DNA from: Drosophila pseudoobscura
Taxonomy: Eukaryota > Arthropoda > Insecta > Diptera > Drosophilidae
NCBI RefSeq assembly: GCF_009870125.1
Contig: NC_046683.1
Coordinates: forward strand, 65,053,869 to 65,117,868
Reading direction: 5' to 3'
Length of the DNA stretch: 64,000 nt
Position 1 is the stretch's first letter, and each line of letters starts with the position of its first letter. Under the pieces are notes generated by a model that made no database searches, was not told where the DNA came from, and saw nothing but the letters and a program-made list of their open reading frames with translations. The translations under genes were made by a program, and so were the position numbers. Shown one piece after another: positions 35,026-45,700 of this stretch.

Positions 35026-36529
35026 TTTTAAATTTTAAATCAAACTGTAAATTTCGATATACAAGGCCTAAAGAAGAATTTAGATTGATTATAAAATCAG
35101 TGAATAGAAATATTTGACTTTATGTAGTGCTGACCAAACGGAACGGATGATTTCCTTGGACAAAGCCATCATCGGAAATGATATTCTTTGGTTTTTACTT
35201 CGAGTTCTTTGATAGAAATTGTAGTTTACCTTTTCAGTAGTATAGAAAGATTTGGCAAACGACTGGAATCCGCCTTTCTTCCTGTAGCTCAGGTTCATAG
35301 GCTTTCCCATCGATGGGAATAGTCGGGCATCTGTAGCAAATTCAACCGCTAAAAGTACCCTCCGGGAACGCCAGATCAACGATCGACAATCCGTATTTAC
35401 CCAAAATTATCAACTCCGAGCAAATCCAAACACACGAGCGAACTTTTCCTTGCCCTCTACAGCCCCCTGTTCATTCTTTGATACAAAAAAGGGCAATTAT
35501 TATTGTAAAATTATCAGCAAAGCTGCCCACAGACAAATGTTTCTGACCGAGGCCAACAAGGAAAGGATAGGACAACGACCTCATCAGCATAAGGATACAG
35601 CCAAGCCGATGTGATCAACACATGTATATGTACATATATGTAAGTATGTATGTATGTACATCCGCCTACGCAGAGCGAATAAAACCTAGGTTATGTTCTC
35701 ACTCTTAAGAATTGCATGAGATGAATTTTTTAGCTATTACCTGGAAAACAACTAGCTTTCACACCAGTGAAAACTGACCTATCAAAAGCAAAAACAAATA
35801 CATACATACATATCAGGAAAATGTAAAATGTTAAATATTAATACATACATATGTATATAGGTAATTAATTATTTATTATAGAAAATTTTATCTATTATAA
35901 TTATAGAAAATATATATGTAAATGAAATACGAAAAAAACAGTAAAGACTCACCTGTTTTTATAATGCTGTAGCGTGGAATATTATTTGCTGTTTCCTTTT
36001 GGAACGTTGTTGTTGTTGCTTTTGCTTCATTGATATTATTTTTGTTGTAGAGTTTTAATGTTGTTTTCCACACACAAACACAAAAAAAACCACATATTCA
36101 ACAAATTATTTATCACACACGCACACACATCTCAAGACCTCGTGGCCTAACGACAAGAACAAAATTATTATGCGTATTTTCACTTGAGTTGCATTAAGCC
36201 GGCGGCACACCACTACAAACACGACTTTAATGACCGCTTGAATGAGGGACTGCCGGAGGGCACTGAGAAAGCTGTGATAAGAATGCAGCAGCGTAGTCGG
36301 CTCAAAGCTTCTTCCTCTTCCAGCAAGGAACGAGCCAAAGTTGCTGACCGAACAAGAGCGTATACGTATGTACATATGTATGTATGTGTAGGTCACGTCA
36401 CGAAAGGTGGTGAGAGAAGAGCAGCGTGGGCGAATCAAAGCTCACATTGCAGAAAGAGACCAAAAGTTGGTGGTAGTGTATGCGTATGTAAGAGTGCAAC
36501 AGCGTTAGCGCTCAAAGAATTTGGTTAGC
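35026..36529. other. AT-rich spacer, possible leader exons of the OGDH-N-like gene
   Basis: A minus-strand frame (35379-35233) reads MGKPMNLSYRKKGGFQSFAK then SFYTTEK up to a GGTAAAC donor; it could be an upstream exon or a decayed copy of a mitochondrial leader. Repeats of TATG/CATA occur near 35620-35660 and 35795-35860. The plus-strand frame 36184-36528 is not supported by any recognisable motif. Confidence 0.3.
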
Positions 36530-36725
36530 TCTGCTAGCTCACGCTCGCTGCTAAATTTACATGGCTCTGTAACGACACTTTGCTATTTCTCTGTTACCTT
36601 ACGCTCGCTGCTAAGTGAAAATGACTTTGTAACGACACTACAGAATTTGTTCTTTCTCTGCTAGCACACTCTTATTTGCTTTCGCTGTTAGCTCGCTGCT
36701 AAATTAGCATGGCTCTGTAATCGGG
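36530..36725. repeat. Three diverged tandem copies of a CTCGCTGCTAA...CTGTAA unit
   Basis: Copies start at 36541, 36601 and about 36690: CTCGCTGCTAAATTTACATG, CTCGCTGCTAAGTGAAAATG and CTCGCTGCTAAATTAGCATG. Each is followed by GCTCTGTAA or ACTTTGTAA, and the first two also by CGACAC. The spacing is 60 then about 90 bases. It lies just outside the GC-rich insertion and may belong to the same mobile sequence. Confidence 0.65.
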
Positions 36726-36958
36726 ATCACCAGTACTTTTCGTTCGTCACATGTTCTTCTATGAGGCCTGTTAAAAATTACAACAACAGTTCACCATCTG
36801 TAAGCACGGCTGCTATGAAACTGTTAAAGCTGAATGCTATGAAACTACCAACGGTGGCTGCAGTCACTTTTGAAGGCGCTCCTCCATTTAAATGGAGCAG
36901 GACGAATCTAGGTTTCAGTGTATGCTATTCTTACAGAAACCGAAAATATGTCACGGAC

Positions 36959-37330
36959 TGAGTGTATATACAGGAATCAATTATAGGTCAAAACCATTTA
37001 TATATATATATATTCGGCCCACAGGCCGAATTAGACTGAAGCACAGCCGGATAAGGCTGTGGAACGGCCGGATAAAGGCTGATGGCTGGCCGGATAAGGC
37101 GAAGGTCAGTCCGGATACCCGCAGATATCCGGATGCGGCGAAGAGGCCAAGGGCCCCCGAGAGGAGAAGTGTCCCGCTCTCGGAGAGAAAGACACGCGAG
37201 AGACAGAGGAGACGGCGGGATCGGGCCGGCAGTGGTCCGACGCATTGTCCTATCTAGCCCTAAGTCCTAGTATAAATACGAATAAAACCTTGCTCTTCTT
37301 TAATCTAATTTCGCTTTATTCCGGGGTCCC
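36959..37330 (+). mobile_element. LTR-like promoter segment of a retroelement remnant
   Basis: After an AT run, GC-rich sequence with repeated GCCGGATAAGG motifs (37047-37100) ends in TATAAATAC (37271-37279) immediately followed by AATAAAACC (37281-37289) and a short T-rich stretch. Close packing of TATA box and polyadenylation signal is typical of the R region of an LTR. Its base composition is unlike the flanks. The exact ends, a matching second LTR and a primer-binding site were not found, so this is tentative. Confidence 0.4.
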
Positions 37331-38120
37331 TGCTGTTGCTGCCGCGTGGAGTCTCCTCCCACACCCGGGCGCCTGCCTCTGGCTGGGCTTCGCACGGGGC
37401 GGGTCCCGAGGCCCACGTGATGTGCAGGGTCTGGTGGTGCCACACCATCCCCTGGCGCACGGCGGTCCGCACCTCCTGCGACACATAAGGGCCCATCACT
37501 GCCGCCTCGGGTCCCCTCCACTGTTGTTGCTGCTGCCACTGCCCCTGCTGCTGATGCTGTTGCCACTGCCCCTGCTGCTGGTGCTGGTGCTGCTGCTGCT
37601 GCTGCTCCGGTGCACTTCTTCTTCGGCCTGTGACTCCTGCAAATACTTCCTGGGACTGCACCCCCTTGGTCTCCGCCTCGTCAGTCCGGCGCTGCATCGG
37701 CGGCAGCACCACCCGGAATGGTGGGGGTGGCGGCGCCTCGTCGCTCTCTTCGCCGGGCTCCTTCGTACTGGCGGCTCTTTCCGCCTGTCGCCGCCGCGCC
37801 TCCAACCGCTCATCCCTCCGACGCCTGATCGCCCGCGCCGCCCCCAGCACCCGGTAGATCCGGCGCTTTTCATCCGGCGTCGCCTCTTGGAACTTCCGCT
37901 TCGCCGCCTCGACTCTGTCACGCAGGGTCAGCGGCTTTTTATTCCTTATTCCCGCTATTTCTTCAGCGGTTGCTGCGCGCGGGCCGTCGGTACATTGAAC
38001 CTCGTCGTCGCTATCCTCGGCGCTTTCCTTCGATGACACCGTCGGCAACACCGAGTCGTGTCCCGATGGTGCCGGTGACACCAACGGCGAGGCCAGCGGG
38101 CTGGAGGAACTGGGAGCCAT
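37305..38120 (-). CDS. Gag-like or orphan ORF, Gln-rich with basic helix
   Basis: An intact minus-strand frame of 271 residues beginning at a real ATG. It has a Ser/Pro N-terminus, an acidic stretch (ESAEDSDDEVQ), a strongly basic helical segment (AARAIRRRRDERLEARRRQA), a run of prolines (EAPPPPPFRV), Gln/His repeats and a hydrophobic C-terminal part (QEVRTAVRQGMVWHHQ). A minus-strand AATAAA follows at about 37316-37321. The region is much more GC-rich than its surroundings and abuts the LTR-like segment, so a retroelement gag remnant is possible; no zinc knuckle or polymerase was found. The overlapping plus-strand frame is a Leu-rich shadow. Confidence 0.4.
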   Translation of the reverse strand: MAPSSSSPLASPLVSPAPSGHDSVLPTVSSKESAEDSDDEVQCTDGPRAATAEEIAGIRNKKPLTLRDRVEAAKRKFQEATPDEKRRIYRVLGAARAIRRRRDERLEARRRQAERAASTKEPGEESDEAPPPPPFRVVLPPMQRRTDEAETKGVQSQEVFAGVTGRRRSAPEQQQQQHQHQQQGQWQQHQQQGQWQQQQQWRGPEAAVMGPYVSQEVRTAVRQGMVWHHQTLHITWASGPAPCEAQPEAGARVWEETPRGSNSRDPGIKRN

Positions 38121-39203
38121 CGCACCAATCCTCCTCGTCGCTACGCGAGAGCAAGGACGCCCGTCGCTGACGAGGAGACTTCTCCGTACGGTCGGGGCAG
38201 TGGTGAGAAATATATATTATAGAAAATTCCAGTTACAGACCTTCGAGCTATAGAAATTTTACAGTAATTAAAGGAAATAGGGTATAGGGTATAAGGTATG
38301 CCATACTTCATAAGGATGTAACACGAAGTTGAAGTAATAGAAGAATTTTTTAGCAGTTCAGGTAAAAGATCTCGTGGAAATTTTGTTTTTAAAAAAGAGG
38401 AAGGATACAGCAGTATTTTCCACGGAAGGAGCTAAGTTCCCTTTTTTCTATGGTATATTAACGGTATATTTTTAAAATGAGATGTTACGTTCCGGTATAT
38501 TTCTGAGGGTCAGACCGTATATTATAATGCCAGCTTATATCCCATGTCTAGCTCCCACACCTTGCAAACTTGTATACTTTGACTCTTGTCTTGTCCGATG
38601 CACCAATGTAGAAATCGTGTTAAAAATGCCAATTTCCAAGCCACATCCAGATCGTTTTCCATCAAAATCTTTTTTAAAATTTTTTTAAAAGGTCGCAAAA
38701 AGGCATGTAGCAGAGATTTTTCACACTGGCGCTCAAGTTGGGCTTACATAAAAAAATAAAAGAAAACGGACAAACTTGTCAACACACAGGTGTCGCCTTT
38801 GATAATTACATACAAATTTAGTTAATATGCAGTTAATGTGTAGTTACCATGTAAAAGAATTTTAATTTAGTGGATATTGTTTTTAAACCTGGTTTTATAA
38901 ACAATTCAATAAAGGTGAGTCTTTAAATTAGCATGTCTTGTCGAAATGGATTCAGCAATCGGTCCTAGCTAGCTAGTAATATTGGAGCGAAAATCAAAAT
39001 CGAAGAAGACGAGGGAAGATGAATACAAATACTCCGTTAGTATATTTACGGTATATTTTAAACTGTGACGTACTTTCGGTATATTTCTGAGGGTCGTATA
39101 TTTTATCGTTAAATCCGCGGTCACACTGAAAAAGCCTCGCTCTAGAAGAAAATCAAAAATTATTGTAAATTATTTGTAAATAAAAAGATTGGGAACTGCT
39201 GCA
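38121..39203. other. AT-rich region with a duplicated GGTATATTT module, upstream of the TOX gene
   Basis: Two related blocks, 38461-38525 and 39048-39105, share ACGGTATATTTT...CGGTATATTTCTGAGGGTC...GTATATT. No ORF is supported. The second block lies just before the promoter motif at 39118. Confidence 0.5.
39118..39130 (+). promoter_or_regulatory. Core promoter motif 1 (M1BP-type) of the TOX-like gene
   Basis: CGGTCACACTGA matches the Drosophila TATA-less promoter motif 1 consensus YGGTCACACTR. It sits about 75-85 bases upstream of the TOX-like start codon, as expected for a housekeeping promoter bound by M1BP. Confidence 0.6.
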
Positions 39204-40770
39204 ATGAATCAATTGAACCAATTCCACGCGCCCTCGTTCGGAGATGATATGTTCGACATGCCAACGGAGCCCCCCAACCATGCTGTAAGTGGTGCTGGAA
39301 CAGGCAACACGGGAATAGAGAATAGAGAATAGTAGACAGCGAGCGCCCAGGTCCCAGAACGAACTAATAGCTGCACACAGGCTTTACAGACAGAGTTTTT
39401 ACAGCTGAGTACTTCCACTAATTGATGAGCATCGATGTCATTAATGGTTTTATAATGAACGAAGCGCAGAGATCGGAATCGCACACATTGGGGTCGCGCT
39501 GCCACTGTAGTCGTACCTCCCAATCGCACCCGCACGTCTAGCCGTTCGCTGGGTACCAGCTGGACGACTCCTCCAGCACTCACACAAGCAAACCCACAGA
39601 ACACACCAATGCACAGAGCCCCTCCACCCGAACGGACGGAATCGCTAAAGCTAACATAGGCTATGTTATCGATACAAAGCAGCCGTAGCAGCAGCAGCAA
39701 CGACGCGACGCGACGCGTCAGCTTCTTATCAACAAACAGCACGCACACACACCACATAATCAGCAGAAGCAGGGCAGGTCGACGCAACGTCGTTACCACA
39801 TACTCCTCCGCTTCTCCCCGCTGTGGGTGCACAAGCACATGTAGCTGGGCTTGGCGGCGGCGGCGGGCGAGCGAATCGTACATTAGTTTAGTTGTTCAGT
39901 CTGTGATTGGATTATAAATTGGGTCTCTCTGCTCCTCAGATGAAGAAGTTCCTAGTGAGAGAACCGTCTTGGGGGTTGAGCATTAATAAAATGATTAACC
40001 CAACGCCAATGCTTTTGTTTTCGTTGCAGTCGCAGAGACTGCTCAGCCTGGATCATTCCACGTTCAATGACGACGACGAGGAGGATGGCGACACGTATGG
40101 CGGCGGCGGCGGGCACAGTATGATGACGCAGCACGAGCACGAGAATCAACACCAGATGCTGCCACAGCTGTCGCCAGTTCCACAGCAGTCGCAGCAGCAG
40201 CAGCAGCCGCAGCAGCCACAGCAGCAGCAAGTGCTGGCACAAGCTCCGTCAAAGCCTCTGGCACCGTTTGCCCTGTTTTTCCGCGACACTGTGACGGCCA
40301 TCAAACAGCAGAATCCGGCATGCTCCCTCGAACAAATATCCGTCATCGTCCACACCATGTGGGAATCTCTGGACGAGACGCAGAAGAACGTGTATAACCA
40401 GCGGCACGAGCAGGAGAAGCGCGACTTTTTGCGCAACATGCGCGACTATCGCCAGCAGTTGTCGGAAACTGAAATCACTCCGGAGGTTGGCAGCAGCATC
40501 CCAGATGCTGTCGCTTCTGTGCCGGCGATTCAAACGATGAACGACGAACAAACGACACCTTTGGCCACAGCCACCGTAGAACCTCCCGATCAAATTCAGT
40601 TGCTCACCGAGGCGGCCCAGGCGCCAAAGTGCACGCGGGAGCAGTGCAACAAGCCGGCGATCATCAACCCGGACTGGGAGGATGAGTACTGCAGCAACGA
40701 GTGCGTGGTCATCCACTGCCGGAACGTTTTCAACAATTGGGCGCTCTCATTGAAGAGCTCTCCGACCTAG
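39204..40770 (+). CDS. TOX-family HMG-box protein (TOX4-like)
   Basis: Exons 39204-39284 and 40030-40770 join in phase 0 to 273 residues. The N-terminus (MNQLNQFHAPSFGDDMFDMP) resembles the TOX N-terminal signature. An acidic stretch and Gln-rich linker follow, then one HMG box at about 102-170 (KPLAPFALFFRDTVTAIKQQ ... HTMWESLDETQKNVY). The C-terminus has a Cys cluster (CTREQCNKPA, EYCSNECVV) and RNVFNNWAL, like TOX4. Family members bind bent DNA and, for TOX4, take part in a PP1-containing chromatin complex. It is probably the single fly TOX homologue (CG12104-like). Motif 1 drives it; a DRE-type TATCGATA lies in intron 1 at 39667-39674. A possible 15-base microexon is at 39940-39954. Confidence 0.85.
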
Positions 40771-42328
40771 GGGCACCGACTGAAACACCGAACTAAGATT
40801 AGTCTTAGAGTTTAGTTCAAATCTACCAAATTGCATTGCTCCCTCGCGCGCCAACGTCGTGCCCCAATCAGCTGTTACACCTCTGGGGCGTTGCCAGCCT
40901 CGAGAAAAACGAATTTCTCCAAACGCTGCTGCATGCATGCCCCTAATGGGGGGGAATACCATATATATACGACATAGAGACAAATACTTATACATATATA
41001 TGATGTAGGAAAAGGACCTTAAAATATTGGTTGTAATATAGAATCTGTTCGAATGAAAGACAAAGAAATTGTAGTATATTGTAACTTTTAATAAATACAC
41101 ACATTTATTACTCTTGCACTTCATTATCAATATATCAATGTATCAATGCCGTTACAATGCTTACAAAACTCATCCTTCGTTTCACTTCGGTTCGCATATT
41201 ATGTAGTAGTACTATAATATATCAAATAATTAAAATGTATAAATTATTATTATGAATTCAAATAATACACATGTATAATATAAAAGACGTTTCCTTGGTT
41301 GCCTTGCTGAAGTAATGCGCCAGTAGTATTACGAGTACGAGTTAAATAAACAACAGTATAAAAAAAAAAAAGAATTCAAGCTTAAATAATCATGGAGTAG
41401 AGACATGGTTTCCGTTTAGTTTTCTCTCTTTTTTATGTGGTATATGGGGAGTATACATTATAATTATTTTTATTTTTCTTTTGGGCGGGATAAAGCAGGA
41501 GAGTAGAAGACTTTAAATGCAGCTTGCAAAGCGCATAGAGCGTAGAGCGGGAGCGGGGGAGCGGGAGAGCAGGGGTGTCCTTCAGTGCACACATTCGCTG
41601 GGGGCTAGATCATACTTTAAGTAGACTTTCCATTTTTCGGGCTGGGGGGTAGTAAAAAGCACTTTTCGTTTAGCATTTAACATAAACATACGAGTAAAGC
41701 GCACTCTAAATAATATCACCAAATATTTGTTATTCCATTTTTGTTTGCCTGATCTGATCCGATCCGATCCGATCTCTGCTCTGCTCTGCACACAATCCCT
41801 CTAGGGCTCTCGCATCGGTTTCCATATCGTAATAAGCTAATGCACTAATATTTCTGGAGTGGGGATTGGGTAAGGGAGTGGAAGTGGAAGTGGAAGTGGG
41901 GGTTCTGCTTAAACGGGGCCAATAACTTTTGTTTCTGCTCTAAGTTGGATAACACGTGTTGTAATTGTATTGCGGATTTCCGTGGGGTATTCGTTTCCGC
42001 CGCTGGATCTCTCTTATTTCGCTTGTGGTAGTAGGAAGTAACATCTTCTTGTTAATATTTATTGTTATGGTTAAATGGTTTCATGCTCTCCAACTGCAAC
42101 TGCAGCCGCATGCTAGATTATTGACTAGTGTTGCCTTATGGGACGTGTGTACGGTTCTGCGGGGACTGGACTGGGCCGGGCTGGGCTGGGCCGTCTCTGG
42201 GGCCATATTTGATACGACCTGGAAGCGGATGGGCACAAGATTAGCGCTCTTCTTTCATTCTTTGCATTATTTGGGCACTGCTCACCTCATTATGCTGCTG
42301 CTGCTGCCAGCTGTTTTCATGTTTTGCT
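40771..42328. other. 3' regions of the convergent TOX-like and BTB genes
   Basis: AATAAA at 41090-41095 is the likely TOX-like polyadenylation signal. The rest, AT-rich with short GGAAGT and CGATC repeats (41759-41775, 41880-41900), is probably the 3' untranslated region of the minus-strand BTB gene. No ORF is supported. Confidence 0.45.
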
Positions 42329-42740
42329 CTACTCCACAATCTGTAGTTCGCTGATATCCAGATCAGCGCTATCCTTGCAGAAGGTGCTGGAGCGCTCGAG
42401 CTTCGACTCGACTCGTTCCATGGGCATGGGCATCGCCTCCTCCATCTGGGCATCGATGAGCAGGTCCAGCTTCTGCTTGACCGCCTGGGCGGCCTTGTAC
42501 GAGCCGTTGATCCCGTTGGTGGTCACCTTGGTGGCCACGCCATTCGAGACAGCGGTGGTCTTCTTCAGCTGCAGCGTGTTGGGACGTCGTGTGGGTATAT
42601 TGGAGGGCAGACTGTTGCGCAGATTGTGCTGCTGCAGCATGCTGGCCACAGCGGAATGTGAGGAGGAGCGTAGGGGGCCGGCGGAGGAGCGCAGATGATG
42701 CGACCCGCGCTCATCTCCCAGACTTTCCGTTTGCTTCTGT

Positions 42741-42772
<32 letters not shown>

Positions 42773-45700
42773 GAGCTTGTTCTTCTCCGCCCGCTTGGCC
42801 AGGATCTCGCGCGACTTGGCCGATAGGAAGCTGGGACGTCCCTTGGTGCCCGGTGCGCCATCTGTGCCGCCTGCTGGCACCGAAATGGAGCGCTGCTTGA
42901 ACAGCTCCCGGGTGGAGAGCGTACTGCTGACGGAGGACAGGCGACTGGTGGCCGACTTGGTCGTGTGCACCGAATTGGGACTGGACCCGTTCGAGGCCAT
43001 TCCATTATGCTGCTGCTTGAGCTGCCGCGTCGACTTGTTGCCCACCGTGGGGCCGCGCTGTAGGGGCTTCGCCTGCCTGCCTTTGGGCGCCTGCTTGGCC
43101 CCCGCCGAGTGGCCATTCAGCTGCTGGATGCGGGCCAGCTTCGAGCTGCCCGAGAGGGATTCGTGTGAGATCGTTTTGTTCGTGATGACGGAGCTCTTCA
43201 TGCTCTCCGCCAGCGAGTCGACGTTCTGATCGGATGAGTATCTGTCGTTGGTGGGGGCTCGTGAGCTGCTCTTGGCCCGTCTGGCCGGTGAGGAGAGGCT
43301 GTCCATGGAGAGATTGCTCGACTTGTTGCCTAGACGTGCGCCGCTTCCGTTCTGCACTCGTCGGGCTGCCGCCGGACTCGAGTTCCTCGAGCTGTCGCTG
43401 GAGGAGATGTGCAGATTCTTGGCCGGCGCCTTCCGGGCCCCCCCAGTGGCGGGTATGCTCGAGCTGGTGGCACTGCGCACGGGTCCATTGGCGAGCGGTG
43501 CCCGTGGCTTGCGCGGCTCCAAGTACCGGGGTCGTATTTCTCCCAATCGCGGGGCTGCCGTTGGCTTTGCCTTGGCCTCGGCTGCTGCTGCTGCTGCTGC
43601 TGCCGACGCCGACGCCACCGCCGCCTTCTTGTGGTGCGTCACTGGCGGCGCCTCGGACTGCGTGCGTCGGTGCAGATTGATGCTGTTCCGCTCGGAGGCC
43701 ACCTGGGAGGCGGCGCGATGCGGCACGTGGGCACGCGAGTTCGATTTGAGCAGTTTGCCTGAAAGGGAAAGGGAGAGCACAATTAGATTCGTCCGCTGCG
43801 GCTGCAGAGAGGGGATTGGGGGGGAATTGACTTACTGCCTCCCTCCCGGGGATCGTGGTTGGCCTGCACGCCGCGGTCCGCTGTCTGGACATGGTTGGAG
43901 GCGCCCGCCTCCTGCGTCTGGGTGGCCTTGTACATGTGCGTCTCCTGGGCGTGGGCCCGCTTCGATTGGGCCTGGATGGCCAGCTTTATCTGCACCAGAT
44001 CCTGGCTGCGGGTGCTGCCGCCAAAGGAGAAGGCCTTGCCCACCGCCTTGCCGCCCTGGCGCTTCATGTCCAGCGGCTCCGTGAGTCGGGCCATGCCCTG
44101 GATCTTCTTGCGCAGCTCCAGGTCCATGCGCTGCCAGGCGGTCACGCGCATCGCCCGCGAGCACTGCCGGATCAGGCACTGCTCGACGGTGTAGACCAGC
44201 GCACAGACCAGCCGCACGTAGTCCGGCTTCCAGTCGAGCTGCTCCTCCTCCTGCAGGCCGTGCAGCTCCTGCACCAGCTCGCTCAGATTGCCCGGCACGT
44301 TGTGCAGCTTCGCCCGCAGCACCGCATTCAGGCGCGTCACCCGCTGGTAGCTGCGGCACGCCTGCTCCGGCGTCAGCTCCGAGGCGGCCTGTCGCAGCAG
44401 GGCCTCCAGATGGGGAATGTGGCGACTCCGGTCGTGGCCCAGCGACAGGAAGGCGTCGCTGGCAATCAGGCTGGCAAAGTGGTCGCCCACATAGGCGTGC
44501 GCCGCGTCCAGTATGTCCCGCACCAGCTGCTCGCAGACGTGTCCCCAGCGGTAGGCCGAGAGCTGCGCCAGCAGATGGTCACAGTCGAGCACCGTGTCCA
44601 GCACCGTCTCCGAGGTCTGTCAAAGAACGCATGAAATGAATCCTCAAGTGAGAGTGAAAGCAATGGATAGAATCTTACCATGTAGGCAATGATCTGCTGA
44701 CGGCAGCGTCCCAGTATGTCGGGCGGGAGCTGGGCAAACTGGCGCGTGGGCCACACCTTGAGGTAGTGGCGACAGGTCCAGCGCAGGCACTTGCGATAGA
44801 GATCGTCGAGCGCATGGTTGAGGGCCACGGGCAGGACCTGCAGGATGCCGTCGATGCAGCCGGAGCACGGCTTGTGGAAGTTGTGGCAGTAGTTCGTCTT
44901 GAGCGCGTGCGAGGTGACCTCCTTGAGGCCCTCCAGGCCCAGCAGGTCGGCCAGGGCGGCCAGCTCCATGAGGCTGATCCCGTCCGGGGGATGGGAGGCC
45001 CCCGAATAGATGTGGCACAGGGCGAAGTGCACGGCCGCGTAGGAGTAGCCCTGCAGCGAGACGACGCTCTGGGATCCGTGGCCGGCCAGCATGGCCGCAA
45101 AGTACTGGCATCTCGAGCGCAGGATGCACTTGTGGGCCCGGATGCGACGGCCATGCACTTCGACCAGCATATCCGTGGCGATCTCCTGCAGGAACATCTT
45201 GAGCAGGTCCTCGCCCAGGCGACGCGGCTGCCGGCAGCTGAGGGAGGACTCGTCCATGCCCGATCTGCTGAAGCTGGAGGCCAGACTGGAGTCGGCGCTG
45301 AGATCGGTCTGGATGTAGTCCACCTGCTGTTGCGCCTGGGCCTGGGCCAACGCCTGGGCCTGCGTCAGCTCCAGGGTCATGTCGTTCGGCAGGGAGTTGG
45401 AGAACTCCTTGGAGAAGTTGGGGAACAGCCGCGACAGGCTTCGGATGTTGTCCACGGAGTTGGTGAAGTTCTGCAAGCTGTTGCCCGTCGATCGGGTCAT
45501 GGCCCAGGAGTGGGGACGTCCCTTGTTCTCGTCGCGGTACAGGCGCTGCCCCAGCTGGGAGCTGTGGCTGCTGCGGTGGTTGTTGCCGACGCTCTTGCTC
45601 ATCGAATCCGGCGACTGGAGGTCGTGCTTCACGGGCTTGTCCATGTCCGAGAGCTTCACAAAGGCGGACGGAGCCGGTGCCGGCAGCTTTTGCTGCTGCT

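Noticed and set aside
36184..36528. A 114-codon plus-strand frame
   Set aside because: Ser/Lys/Arg-rich without a motif, in repeat-rich DNA.
37245..38036. A 263-codon Leu/Pro-rich plus-strand frame
   Set aside because: Its poly-Leu runs are the complement of the Gln repeats in the minus-strand ORF, which has the more protein-like composition.
44617..44678. In-frame extension of the BTB exon through to 44466
   Set aside because: The 62 bases have a good donor (ATG/GTAAGA) and acceptor (TTTGACAG), and the frame after them is wrong, whereas splicing restores the helical BTB-associated sequence.
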